Source: Bryobacteraceae bacterium (GTDB lineage Bacteria > Acidobacteriota > Terriglobia > Bryobacterales > Bryobacteraceae). Taken from it: a stretch of DNA of 56,822 bases. How positions within the stretch are numbered: the stretch's first letter is position 1; the number at the start of each line of letters is the position of its first letter. The notes beneath the pieces are model-generated. The model was not told the DNA's origin and made no database searches. It worked only from the letters and a program-made list of their open reading frames with translations. Shown here in pieces: positions 1 through 7,646 of this stretch. The stretch lies in NCBI GenBank assembly GCA_019748195.1, contig JAIEPW010000010.1:1-56822 (forward strand), in the 5' to 3' direction. Position numbers and translations under genes: made by a program.

Positions 1-45
1 TCCGTCGATGGTAAGCGTGACAGTCTCAACCGCGGTAGTGGTCAT
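1..45 (-). CDS. nuoG: NADH-quinone oxidoreductase subunit G, N-terminal fragment
   Basis: Only the first 15 codons are in the window, starting at an ATG on the minus strand (45-43) and reading MTTTAVETVTLTIDG. That is the usual opening of the NuoG N-terminal 2Fe-2S ferredoxin-like domain. The start lies 5 bases after the nuoF stop, so it is the next gene of the nuo operon. NuoG carries the chain of iron-sulfur clusters in the peripheral arm of Complex I. Identity rests on context plus this short match; the rest of the gene is off the left edge. Confidence 0.75.
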   Translation of the reverse strand, partial: MTTTAVETVTLTIDG

Positions 46-50
46 GGGAG

Positions 51-1367
51 TTACGCCGTCACAAACGCCGGCTCATGCCGCGCGGCGCTTTCTACTGCCT
101 TCCCGGAGAAGTAAGCCTCGAACTCTTCGGGAAACTTCTCCACAATCGAAATGGTGGGCATGGCCGCCGCGTCGCCGAGAGCGCAGAACGTCCGGCCGAG
201 CATGTTCTTGGCCAGGTCGCCCAGCAGCGGCAGATCGCTCTTCTGCCCCCGTCCTTCGACGATGCGCTCCAGGATCTTGCGCAGCCAGGTGGTGCCTTCG
301 CGGCAGGGAATGCACCAGCCGCAGCTTTCGTGCGCGTAGAACTTCATGATGCGCAGGGCGGCGCGGACCATGCAGGTGGTTTCGTCCATCACCACCATTC
401 CCCCGGAGCCGAGCATGCTGCCCGCCTTCATCAGCGTGTCGTAGTCCATCGGGATGTCGCACTCCTCGGCGCGCAGCACCGGACACGAAGATCCGCCGGG
501 GATTACCGCCTTCAGCTTGCGTCCGCCGGGAATGCCGCCGGCCAGTTCGTTGATGGCCTTCATCATCGGAAAGCCCAGCGGAATTTCGTACACGCCCGGC
601 TTGTTCACATGCCCGGAAATACATAGCAGGCGGGTGCCGCCGTTCTTGGGAGTTCCCAGCGCCGCGAACGCCGCTCCTCCGTCGCGAATGATTGCCGGAA
701 CCGCGCAGAACGTCTCCACGTTATTCAGCAGCGTGGGCAGGCCCCACGCCCCGGCCACCGCGGGGAAAGGCGGTTTCATCCGCGGGATGCCGCGCTTGCC
801 CTCGATGGAATCGAGCAGAGCCGTTTCCTCGCCGCATTCGTAGGCGCCGGCGCCGGAATGCGTGTAAACATCGAAGTCGAAGCCGGTTCCCTGAATATTC
901 TTGCCGAGCCAGCCCTTGCGATACGCTTCCTCGATGGCGCGGTCCATGTGATCGATCAGGTAGCGGTATTCGCCGCGGATGTAGACATAGCCGCGGTGCG
1001 CGTCCACCGCAAGCCCGCCGATCATCATGCCCTCGATGAGCTGGTGCGGATCGTACTCCATCAGCAGCCGGTCCTTGCAGGTTCCCGGTTCGCTTTCATC
1101 GGCGTTCACCACCAGCACCCGGGGCTTGGGCGAGTTGCGGGGAACAAAGCTCCACTTCATCCCGGTGGGAAATCCCGCGCCTCCGCGCCCGCGCAGGGCG
1201 GACGCCTTCACTTCCTCGATGATCGCTTCCGGCGTCATCTTCACGGCCTTCTGAAAGGCTTGATAGCCCTCATGCGCCAGGTAGGTGTCGAGGGAAGCCG
1301 AATCGGGCAGTCCGAACCGCCTGGTCAGGACGCGGACTTCGAGCGGACTGGGTTCGTTATAGAGCAT
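51..1367 (-). CDS. nuoF: NADH-quinone oxidoreductase subunit F (FMN and NADH binding)
   Basis: This 438-residue protein is a full-length NuoF, the Complex I subunit that oxidises NADH through FMN and passes electrons to cluster N3. The nucleotide/FMN signature GRGGAGFPTGMKW lies near residues 60-72, and NADESEPGTCKDR follows. The N3 4Fe-4S cluster motif ESCGWCIPC is near residue 350, with a fourth cysteine in TFCALGD. It starts 7 bases after the nuoE stop and ends 5 bases before nuoG, so the genes are co-transcribed. Nothing is missing relative to the family. Confidence 0.97.
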   Translation of the reverse strand: MLYNEPSPLEVRVLTRRFGLPDSASLDTYLAHEGYQAFQKAVKMTPEAIIEEVKASALRGRGGAGFPTGMKWSFVPRNSPKPRVLVVNADESEPGTCKDRLLMEYDPHQLIEGMMIGGLAVDAHRGYVYIRGEYRYLIDHMDRAIEEAYRKGWLGKNIQGTGFDFDVYTHSGAGAYECGEETALLDSIEGKRGIPRMKPPFPAVAGAWGLPTLLNNVETFCAVPAIIRDGGAAFAALGTPKNGGTRLLCISGHVNKPGVYEIPLGFPMMKAINELAGGIPGGRKLKAVIPGGSSCPVLRAEECDIPMDYDTLMKAGSMLGSGGMVVMDETTCMVRAALRIMKFYAHESCGWCIPCREGTTWLRKILERIVEGRGQKSDLPLLGDLAKNMLGRTFCALGDAAAMPTISIVEKFPEEFEAYFSGKAVESAARHEPAFVTA

Positions 1368-1374
1368 GACTCAT

Positions 1375-1860
1375 CTAGGAATGCTTCTTCTGCAGCGCGT
1401 CGATCAGCGCGTCAAACTTCTCGGGGGTCACCGCGTGGTGGAAATCGTAATTGATCTCGATGGCCGGCGCCCAACTGCACGCCCCCATGCACTCCACCTC
1501 TTCCAGCGAAAAGAGCCCGTCGGCGGTCACTTGCTTGTTGCCGATCCCCAGCTTCTTCTCCGCGTGGTGGTACAGTTCTTCGCCGCCCACCAGCAGACAG
1601 GAGATATTGGTGCAAACCTGGACGTGGTATTTGCCCCGCGGCTTGCGGTACAGCATGGAATAATAGCCGACCACCTCGTGCACCTGCAGCGAAGTGACGC
1701 CGCAGCGCCGGGCGACTTCCTCCACCAGCTCGTCGGTGACGTAGCCGGTTTCATCCTGCGCGTAAATCAGCATTGGAACGACGGCCGAGCGCTCCCGTCC
1801 CGGCGGATAGCTCTGGAGCATTTTGGCGAACTTGGTTTCGAGTTCCGGCGAAAAGGTCAT
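1375..1860 (-). CDS. nuoE: NADH-quinone oxidoreductase subunit E (2Fe-2S)
   Basis: A 161-residue thioredoxin-fold ferredoxin of Complex I. The four cluster ligands are visible as CTNISC (about residues 88-93) and ECMGAC (about residues 124-129), both typical of NuoE. It carries the off-path 2Fe-2S cluster N1a next to NuoF. It starts 3 bases after nuoD and is followed by nuoF after 7 bases. Length is normal. Confidence 0.96.
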   Translation of the reverse strand: MTFSPELETKFAKMLQSYPPGRERSAVVPMLIYAQDETGYVTDELVEEVARRCGVTSLQVHEVVGYYSMLYRKPRGKYHVQVCTNISCLLVGGEELYHHAEKKLGIGNKQVTADGLFSLEEVECMGACSWAPAIEINYDFHHAVTPEKFDALIDALQKKHS

Positions 1861-1863
1861 TGC

Positions 1864-3102
1864 TTATCGGTCCACGTCTCCGAGCACGAAATCCATACTT
1901 CCGAGGGCCGCGATCGAGTCGGCGATCAGAATCCCGTTCAGCATCGGACCCAGCGCCTGGAGATTGCCGAAGCTGGGAGTTCTCATGTGCACCCGGTGCG
2001 GCTTCGAAGTACCGTTGGAAACGACATAATAGCCGATTTCGCCCCGCGGCGACTCGATACAGGCGTAAGCCTCGCCCTCGGGAACCCGGTAGCCCTCGGT
2101 GACGATCTTGAAGTGATAGATGAGGGCTTCCATCTGCGTCTTCATCTTTTCCCGGTCGGGCAGCACTACCTTCGGCGCGTCGGCCACCCAGGCGCCCTCC
2201 GGCATGCCCTCCAGCGCCTGCTTGATGATCGCCGCGCTCTGCCGCATCTCTTCCATGCGCACCCGGTACCGTGCGTAGACGTCGTTTTCGTCCCGCACCG
2301 CCACCTGGAAATCGAACTCGTCATAGCCGGAGTAGGGCTCGTCCTTGCGGATGTCCCAGGGGAGCCCGGCGGCGCGGATCATGGGTCCGGTAACGCCCAG
2401 GTCGAGCATTTCGTCCACGCCCAGGAACCCGACTCCCTTGGTGCGCTCCATCCAGATGGGATTGGCGTCCAGCAGGCTCTCATACTCGTCCACTTTGGAC
2501 GGGAAGGCGTCGATGAACTTGCGCACGGCGCGGTCCCAGCCGCGCGGCGGCTCGAGCGCGAGCCCGCCCGGGCGGATGTAGCTGGTCATCATCCGCTGTC
2601 CCGAGAACATCTCAAAGATCCGGAGAATGTCTTCGCGCTCGCGGAAGCAGTAAAAGAACATGCTCATCGCGCCGATATCGAGCGCATGAGTGCCCAGCCA
2701 GACCAGATGGCTGGAAAGGCGCTGGAATTCGGCGAGCATCACGCGCGTCCATTGGGCCCGGCGGGGGATCTCCATCTGGAGCAGCTTCTCCACCGCCAGG
2801 GCGTACACCAGGTTGTTGGACAGATTCGCCAGGTAATCCACCCGGTCGGTCAGGGTCACCGCCTGCTGCCAGGTAAGATCCTCCATCTGCTTCTCAATCC
2901 CGGTGTGCAGAAACCCGATATCAGGAATAGCGCTGGTGATCGTCTCGCCTTCCAGCTCGATCATGATGCGCAGAACGCCGTGCGTGGACGGATGCTGCGG
3001 ACCCATGTTGAGGGTCATGCGCCGGGCCGATGACGGCGTGTCGGGCGTCTGTTCCTTCAATGCGAAGGTCGCTACCGGATGCTCTTGTTCGCCCCAGCTC
3101 AT
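1864..3102 (-). CDS. nuoD: NADH-quinone oxidoreductase subunit D
   Basis: A 412-residue 49-kDa-type subunit of Complex I that helps form the quinone-binding pocket with NuoB. The NMGPQHPSTHGVLR motif near the N terminus and the C-terminal FVLGDVDR ending are family hallmarks. The frame is open to 3177, but I take the ATG at 3102 (MSWGEQ). An AGGGA ribosome-binding site sits just upstream, and a longer start would overlap nuoC. Its expected partner NuoB is not encoded in this cluster. Confidence 0.96.
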   Translation of the reverse strand: MSWGEQEHPVATFALKEQTPDTPSSARRMTLNMGPQHPSTHGVLRIMIELEGETITSAIPDIGFLHTGIEKQMEDLTWQQAVTLTDRVDYLANLSNNLVYALAVEKLLQMEIPRRAQWTRVMLAEFQRLSSHLVWLGTHALDIGAMSMFFYCFREREDILRIFEMFSGQRMMTSYIRPGGLALEPPRGWDRAVRKFIDAFPSKVDEYESLLDANPIWMERTKGVGFLGVDEMLDLGVTGPMIRAAGLPWDIRKDEPYSGYDEFDFQVAVRDENDVYARYRVRMEEMRQSAAIIKQALEGMPEGAWVADAPKVVLPDREKMKTQMEALIYHFKIVTEGYRVPEGEAYACIESPRGEIGYYVVSNGTSKPHRVHMRTPSFGNLQALGPMLNGILIADSIAALGSMDFVLGDVDR

Positions 3103-3112
3103 ATGAGTCCCT

Positions 3113-3598
3113 TCATTCGTCCTTGTAGCTGTACTTGAACCCGTGGATCGGATAATCCTTGCGGAGCGGATGTCCATCCCAGTCGAGCGGCATCAGGATC
3201 CGGCTGAGATTCGGGTGATTGCGAAACTCTACGCCGAACATGTCGAACACTTCTCGCTCATACCAGTCGGCGGAGCGCCACACGCCGATCGCCGATTCCA
3301 GCGGCTGGTTTTCCGCAACCCGGCACTTCAGCCGCAGGCGGCGGTGCCCGCGGATCGCGTGCAGGTGATAGACAACTTCGAATCGGGGCTGCGACGGATG
3401 CCAGTCCACGCAAGTGATCGCGCTCAACCGGTTAAAGCCAAGCCGTTCCTTGGCGTAGCGGCACACCTCAAGAATACGGGCCGGGTCTACTTCCAGGGTG
3501 GTTTCACCCAGCCGGTCATGCCCGCCCGCCACGGCTCCGGGCAGATCGCGGTCGATAGCGGCGGCCGCCTCGTGTTGCTGCAGTGTTTCGGGAAGCAT
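3113..3598 (-). CDS. nuoC: NADH-quinone oxidoreductase subunit C
   Basis: A 161-residue 30-kDa-type Complex I subunit. The segment around WYEREVFDMFGVEF and the conserved HPLRKDYP near the C terminus identify NuoC. It stands alone rather than being fused to NuoD. It starts only 13 bases after the nuoA stop, where nuoB would normally lie, and is followed by nuoD after 10 bases. Confidence 0.95.
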   Translation of the reverse strand: MLPETLQQHEAAAAIDRDLPGAVAGGHDRLGETTLEVDPARILEVCRYAKERLGFNRLSAITCVDWHPSQPRFEVVYHLHAIRGHRRLRLKCRVAENQPLESAIGVWRSADWYEREVFDMFGVEFRNHPNLSRILMPLDWDGHPLRKDYPIHGFKYSYKDE

Positions 3599-3611
3599 AA
3601 TGCCTTGTTGG

Positions 3612-4004
3612 CTACTTGCGGCGCCGGGGAGCCTCGGCGCTCCAGTCCAGCGCTCCCTTCTTCCAGATGAAGTAGAAACCGCTGAGAATCAAAACCACGA
3701 ACAGGAGCATGTCGAAGAAGGCGAACAGCTTCAGTTCCCGGTACACCACCGCCCAGGGATACAGGAAGATGGCTTCGATGTCGAACAGAATGAAGATCAT
3801 CGCCACCAGGTAAAACTTGACGCTGAAGCGTTCCCGCGCGTCCCCCACCGGAATCATGCCCGACTCATAAGGCATGTCCTTTTGCGGGCTGCGGGCGCGC
3901 TTTCCCAGAAGGAAGGAGAGCGACACCAGTGTTGAGGCCAGCACCGCCGCAATCACGAACTGCAGCAGGATGGGGAAGTAGAGTTCCGTGTAGTTGGTCG
4001 GCAT
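3612..4004 (-). CDS. nuoA: NADH-quinone oxidoreductase subunit A
   Basis: A 130-residue inner-membrane subunit with three hydrophobic segments (about residues 10-33, 63-86 and 92-113). The loop motif YESGMIP and the helix FDIEAIFLYPWA are characteristic of NuoA. It is the first gene of the nuo operon on the minus strand, divergent from thiS. The next gene is nuoC rather than nuoB. Confidence 0.95.
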   Translation of the reverse strand: MPTNYTELYFPILLQFVIAAVLASTLVSLSFLLGKRARSPQKDMPYESGMIPVGDARERFSVKFYLVAMIFILFDIEAIFLYPWAVVYRELKLFAFFDMLLFVVLILSGFYFIWKKGALDWSAEAPRRRK

Positions 4005-4053
4005 GGCCGGGAAGTTCCGCCGCGCGATAAAGAGCCCGCGCGCCGCTATAAAG

Positions 4054-4083
4054 AATATAATGATCGCAGGAACGGAGTGTCAA
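4054..4083 (-). promoter_or_regulatory. Probable sigma-70 promoter of the nuo operon
   Basis: On the minus strand TTGACA (4083-4078) is followed after 18 bases by TATATT (4059-4054), about 50 bases upstream of the nuoA ATG. The -35 is a perfect match and the -10 is good. The same AT-rich stretch also gives TATAAT on the plus strand (4056-4061), which could serve thiS, so the two divergent promoters would overlap. Judged by eye only. Confidence 0.55.
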
Positions 4084-4092
4084 TCGACAACG

Positions 4093-4314
4093 ATGAGTTC
4101 GCAAACGCAAACCGTCGAAATTGTTGTCAACGGGCAGAAGCGTCCGGTGCCCGCGGGCGCGACGGTGGAGGCGGTTCTCCTGCACCTCGAAGTCCCGCTG
4201 GATCGGGTGGCCGTCGAGCTGAACCGGCGCATCGTGCGCCGTCCCGACTGGGGTTCGACGCCCGTGCCGGACGGCGGACAACTGGAAATCGTTCAATTTG
4301 TCGGCGGCGGCTGA
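4093..4314 (+). CDS. thiS: ThiS/MoaD-like sulfur carrier protein
   Basis: A 73-residue beta-grasp protein ending in Gly-Gly-Gly, the C terminus that is adenylated and thiocarboxylated to donate sulfur for the thiazole ring of thiamine. The ITVNG-like opening (IVVNGQKRPVP) and the ending EIVQFVGGG fit ThiS. I take the ATG at 4093; the frame extends upstream but the conserved part begins here. No thiG, thiF or other thiamine gene is adjacent, so the gene stands alone. Another sulfur-carrier role cannot be excluded. Confidence 0.8.
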   Translation: MSSQTQTVEIVVNGQKRPVPAGATVEAVLLHLEVPLDRVAVELNRRIVRRPDWGSTPVPDGGQLEIVQFVGGG

Positions 4315-4333
4315 GAGCGGGGTGGAAGGCCTA

Positions 4334-4361
4334 TTGACACCCCCGGTCGATCGGTTACAAT
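4334..4361 (+). promoter_or_regulatory. Sigma-70-type promoter of the MerR-family gene
   Basis: TTGACA (4334-4339) and TACAAT (4356-4361) are separated by 16 bases on the plus strand, about 55 bases before the ATG at 4416. This is a near-consensus housekeeping promoter and the best match in the thiS-merR gap. Confidence 0.7.
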
Positions 4362-4415
4362 TGCCTACGTCCCCACAAGGGCAGGCAGGCATCACCGAAA
4401 CGGAACCGGCGATAC

Positions 4416-4916
4416 ATGTTCAAAACAAAAAAAGCGCGTCCTGAGGTCTCGGCGGTCGAAAAAAGCTACTCTTCGAGCGAGGTGGCGGACCTGGCCGGCG
4501 TCAGTCTCCGGCAACTGCAGTGGTGGGACGAACGCAAAGTGGTTTCGCCCCGGCATGAGGGGCATCGCCGGGTGTACGCGCCCGCGGAAGTGGTCGAAAT
4601 CACCGTGATCGCCGAACTCCGCCGCAAGGGCTTCTCCCTGCAGAAGATCCGCCGCGTGCTCCGGTTCCTGCAGCGGGAAATGGGACGCCGTCTCGCCGAA
4701 GTTTTGGACGGCGCGGGCGATCTGCACCTGGTTACCGACGGCAAGTCGATCTATCTGGAAGATCACCGCGATCGGATCATCGATCTTTTGAAAAACGCGC
4801 GCCAACCCATGTTCCTGGTTTGCGTCAGCGATCAGGTGCGCCGCCTGGGGGAGAATGATCGCAAGCCGGTCCGTTCGGAGGGCGCGATGGCCGCCCGGCG
4901 GGCTCGCGTCGGCTGA
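4416..4916 (+). CDS. MerR-family transcriptional regulator
   Basis: A 166-residue protein with a MerR-type winged helix at about residues 17-85: SSSEVADLAGVSLRQLQWWD, then the wing (HEGHRRVYAPAEV) and a following helix that starts a coiled segment. The C-terminal part (residues 90-166) is short and lacks a cysteine metal site or a drug-binding domain, so the ligand is unknown. It has its own strong promoter and converges on the DUF302 gene. It could act on the adjacent ECF operon, but nothing in the sequence shows that. Confidence 0.85.
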   Translation: MFKTKKARPEVSAVEKSYSSSEVADLAGVSLRQLQWWDERKVVSPRHEGHRRVYAPAEVVEITVIAELRRKGFSLQKIRRVLRFLQREMGRRLAEVLDGAGDLHLVTDGKSIYLEDHRDRIIDLLKNARQPMFLVCVSDQVRRLGENDRKPVRSEGAMAARRARVG

Positions 4917-4922
4917 GCGGCG

Positions 4923-5300
4923 CTACGCCGCCTCCCGCATCATTGCCTTCACCACCTCTTCCACCTCGCGGGCCGTTTCTTCCATCCCGCCTCCGAACAT
5001 CTTCATCATTTCCGACGGCAGAATCGTGGAAAGCCGCATTCCCTGCTCCGTTTCGTACACTGAAATGCGGCACGGAAGCGCGGTGGATACCGCCGGATTG
5101 GCCTCCAGCACCTTCTTCGCCTGGTGGGGGTTGCATACCTCGAATATGCGGACCGCCCGGCCGAATTCCACACCCTTCTTGCGCATCGTTTCTTGGAGGT
5201 CATGCACGGTCAGGACCCCGAACTTATGGCGCGCCGCGGCGTCCATGAGCCCCTGGCCGATCTCCTCGAGCGATTTGCGGCTGTCTACTTCAAAAAGCAT
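4923..5300 (-). CDS. DUF302 family protein
   Basis: A 125-residue soluble protein with the DUF302 pattern: KSLEEIGQGL, GVLTVHDLQETMRKKG, FEVCNPHQAKKVLEANP and LPCRISVYE. The biochemical role of DUF302 is not established; members often sit beside stress or redox genes. It is the last gene of a three-gene minus-strand operon after the ECF sigma factor and its zinc-finger anti-sigma factor, 3 bases downstream of the latter. The arrangement suggests it belongs to that sigma factor's response. Confidence 0.85.
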   Translation of the reverse strand: MLFEVDSRKSLEEIGQGLMDAAARHKFGVLTVHDLQETMRKKGVEFGRAVRIFEVCNPHQAKKVLEANPAVSTALPCRISVYETEQGMRLSTILPSEMMKMFGGGMEETAREVEEVVKAMMREAA

Positions 5301-5303
5301 TTC

Positions 5304-5558
5304 TCAACCTCCCCGGGCGGCGCGATAGGCATCGTAAGCGGCCCGCAGGCGGTCCCGCGCCTCAGGATCGAGAGGGCCAGGAAGTTCCACCGGCTCGTGG
5401 CGGCGGCATAGCTCGATGCTGCGGCGAAGGCTGGCGACGAACTCCACGCAAGGCTTGCAGTCCGAAACGTGAGCCTCAATCGCCTCCAGCGATTCCGGCG
5501 AAAGATCCCGATCCAGGTACATCGACAACGTGTCGAAGATCTCTTTACACTCCGGCAT
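5304..5558 (-). CDS. Zinc-finger anti-sigma factor
   Basis: An 84-residue protein starting at MPECKEIF (ATG 5558) and overlapping the end of the sigma gene by 14 bases, which implies translational coupling. Residues around HVSDCKPC give the HxxxCxxC signature of the zf-HC2 anti-sigma domain. No membrane segment follows, so it is a short soluble anti-sigma factor that probably binds the ECF sigma encoded just upstream. Redox or metal sensing through the zinc site is a family possibility, not something shown here. Confidence 0.85.
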   Translation of the reverse strand: MPECKEIFDTLSMYLDRDLSPESLEAIEAHVSDCKPCVEFVASLRRSIELCRRHEPVELPGPLDPEARDRLRAAYDAYRAARGG

Positions 5559-6162
5559 GGCGTCCCGCTTCTTTCTTTTCCCGCAGGAATTCATCCAGTT
5601 TGTGCCGTATCGCCAGTCGCCCCCGGTGCAGCCGGGTCTTCACCACGTCAGTGCTGACGTCCAGCACCTCGGCGGCCTCTTCGGTGGAAAGTCCTTCCAT
5701 GTCGCGCAAGATGACGGCGGACTTGTAGATGTCCGGCAGTTCGCGAATCGCGCGGTGGAGCGCATCGCGAAGCTCATGCTGCAACACCTGCTCGTCCGGC
5801 AACGCCGACCAGTCGGCGATCTGCAGCGAATGATCGCCATCCGCCGCCCGCGGATAGAACTCGTCGATCGATAGCTCGCGGTCCGGCGCGAACACGCTCT
5901 TGCGCCGCTTCATCAGGCAGGCGTTTCGAGCGATGCGGAACACCCAGCTCTTGACGCTCTCCGGGTCGCGAAGCTCGTGAAAATGCTCGAAGATCTTTAG
6001 CAGCGCGTCCTGGGTCACTTCCTCGGCGTCCTCCCGCTGGCCGCACATAACGTAGGTGTAGTGAAAGATCCGTTTGCGGAAATAGTCCACAAATTCGTCA
6101 AACGCTTCCGGTTTCCCGCTGATGAGCTGGCGGGCAAGCTCCACTTCCGGCTTCTGCTGCAT
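5545..6162 (-). CDS. ECF-type RNA polymerase sigma factor
   Basis: A 205-residue sigma-70 family protein with both ECF domains. Region 2 is recognised by DAEEVTQDALLKIFEH and WVFRIARNACLMKRR (about residues 45-85). Region 4 is recognised by LPDIYKSAVILRDMEGLS followed by a helix-turn-helix ending KTRLHRGR (about residues 140-185). The downstream overlapping gene encodes a zinc-finger anti-sigma factor. The gene diverges from the RND efflux operon, so a common intergenic control region is plausible. Confidence 0.92.
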   Translation of the reverse strand: MQQKPEVELARQLISGKPEAFDEFVDYFRKRIFHYTYVMCGQREDAEEVTQDALLKIFEHFHELRDPESVKSWVFRIARNACLMKRRKSVFAPDRELSIDEFYPRAADGDHSLQIADWSALPDEQVLQHELRDALHRAIRELPDIYKSAVILRDMEGLSTEEAAEVLDVSTDVVKTRLHRGRLAIRHKLDEFLREKKEAGRHAGV

Positions 6163-6239
6163 CGCTTGTTCTTCCGTAAGAGCCGCGCTTTCATTTTCTC
6201 AGAGCCGGATGGTGGATTGGGATGCGGCCCGCGAGCGGA

Positions 6240-6265
6240 GGTGACAGCGGCTTGCGGCTGTCACC
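6240..6265. promoter_or_regulatory. Perfect 9-bp inverted repeat in a divergent promoter region
   Basis: GGTGACAGC (6240-6248) and GCTGTCACC (6257-6265) form a perfect dyad with an 8-base spacer. It lies in the 140-base gap between the ECF sigma gene (minus) and the efflux operon (plus), 38 bases before the ATG at 6303. It could be an operator or an RNA hairpin in the efflux leader. There is no T-run, so it is not an intrinsic terminator. Confidence 0.5.
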
Positions 6266-6302
6266 AAACCCTGCCGAATGTATCCTGCTTTTCGTAACCG
6301 TC

Positions 6303-7646
6303 ATGAAGAACCTGAACCGTTTACCTGCGCTGGCGGCCCTGCTTGCCTGGGGTTCCCAGGCGCAGGATCCGCTGACGCTGCGCGAGGCGGTGAGAATCGC
6401 CGTGGAGCGGCATCCGGCTCTGGCCGCCTCGGAGGCGCGCGTCCGGGCCGCCGGCGCCCGGATCGGGCAGGCCCGTGCCGGATACTTGCCTAAAGTCAAC
6501 TATTCGGAAAGCGTCCAGCGGAGCAACAACCCCGTCTTCGTGTTCGGCAGCCTGCTGAATCAACGGCAGTTCACGGGGGACAACTTCCGCCTCGACAGCC
6601 TGAATAACCCTGGATTTATCAGCAACTTCCAATCCCTGGTGACGGTCGACCAGACGCTTTGGGACGCCGGGCAGACTCGCCGCCAGGCCGCCGCCGCCGG
6701 CCTGAGCCAGGATATGAGCCGCGAGGAGCGCCGCGGAGCGGAAATGCAGGTAACGATGAACGTCATCCGGTCCTATTACGGCGCGACACTCGCCGCCGAA
6801 ACGCTCGCCGCCGCCGTACAGGCGGTCGGTTCCGCCCAGGCCGACCTGGAGCGGGCGCAGGCGGTACGCGACGCCGGGATGTCCACGGACGCCGACGTTC
6901 TTTCCATCAGGGTGCACCTGGCCGCGATGCGGGAGCAGGAGATTCGCCACAGGGCGAACCTGGAAGTCGCGCGGGCCGCCTTGAACGAGGCGCTGGGGCT
7001 GCCCTTGGACACGCCGCACGCGCTGGTAACTCCGTTGACGCCCTACCCCGCGGCCCCGGAGTTGCCGGCATGGGAGGAGCGTGCGGCGCGGGAACGGCCG
7101 GAAGCGAAGCTGTCGGCACTGTCCACGCAAATCGCGGAAACGCAATTGGCGGTAAACAAGGGCAGCTACTGGCCGCGCGTCGGAGTGCGCGGCGCCTTCG
7201 AGGCCGATCGCGGCGCCTTCACCGCCCGCGGGGGCGCCAACTGGATGTTCGCCGCGAAGCTGGAGTGGAACCTTTTCAACGGCTTCGCCGACCGGGCGCG
7301 CGTTCAGGAATCCAGCGAACTGCTCGCCGGGTCGCGAGCCTTGGAACGCCGCACCGGCGCGGCGGTGCGGCTGGAAGTACGGAGGGCGCACGCGGAACTC
7401 CGCGCCGCGCTCGAACGCGTGCAGGTAGCGTCGGCGGCCGTCGCCATGGCCGAGGAAAGCCTGCGGATCATCAAGAATCGTTTCGAAAGCGGCCTGACCA
7501 CCACCACGGAACTGCTGCGCAACGAAACCGCCCTGCTGGAGTCGCGGACCCGTAGGCTGGCCGCCATTCATGATTCTCGCGTCGCGGCCGCGTCGCTTGA
7601 ACTCGCATCCGGGACGTTGAGCCGGAACTCGGAGATCTTGCAATGA
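6303..7646 (+). CDS. TolC-family outer-membrane efflux protein
   Basis: A 447-residue outer-membrane factor. I start at the ATG at 6303 because it opens a signal peptide (MKNLNRLPALAALLAWGSQAQ) directly before LTLREAVRIAVERHP, the usual start of the mature TolC repeat. Two long helical repeats with a second copy around VRLEVRRAHAELRAALERV are visible. It overlaps the adaptor gene by 4 bases (ATGA), so the three pump genes are translationally coupled. Confidence 0.9.
   Translation: MKNLNRLPALAALLAWGSQAQDPLTLREAVRIAVERHPALAASEARVRAAGARIGQARAGYLPKVNYSESVQRSNNPVFVFGSLLNQRQFTGDNFRLDSLNNPGFISNFQSLVTVDQTLWDAGQTRRQAAAAGLSQDMSREERRGAEMQVTMNVIRSYYGATLAAETLAAAVQAVGSAQADLERAQAVRDAGMSTDADVLSIRVHLAAMREQEIRHRANLEVARAALNEALGLPLDTPHALVTPLTPYPAAPELPAWEERAARERPEAKLSALSTQIAETQLAVNKGSYWPRVGVRGAFEADRGAFTARGGANWMFAAKLEWNLFNGFADRARVQESSELLAGSRALERRTGAAVRLEVRRAHAELRAALERVQVASAAVAMAEESLRIIKNRFESGLTTTTELLRNETALLESRTRRLAAIHDSRVAAASLELASGTLSRNSEILQ

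Noticed and set aside
3103-3177. Extended N terminus for NuoD
   Set aside because: The extra 25 codons overlap nuoC and lie before a good ribosome-binding site at the internal ATG.
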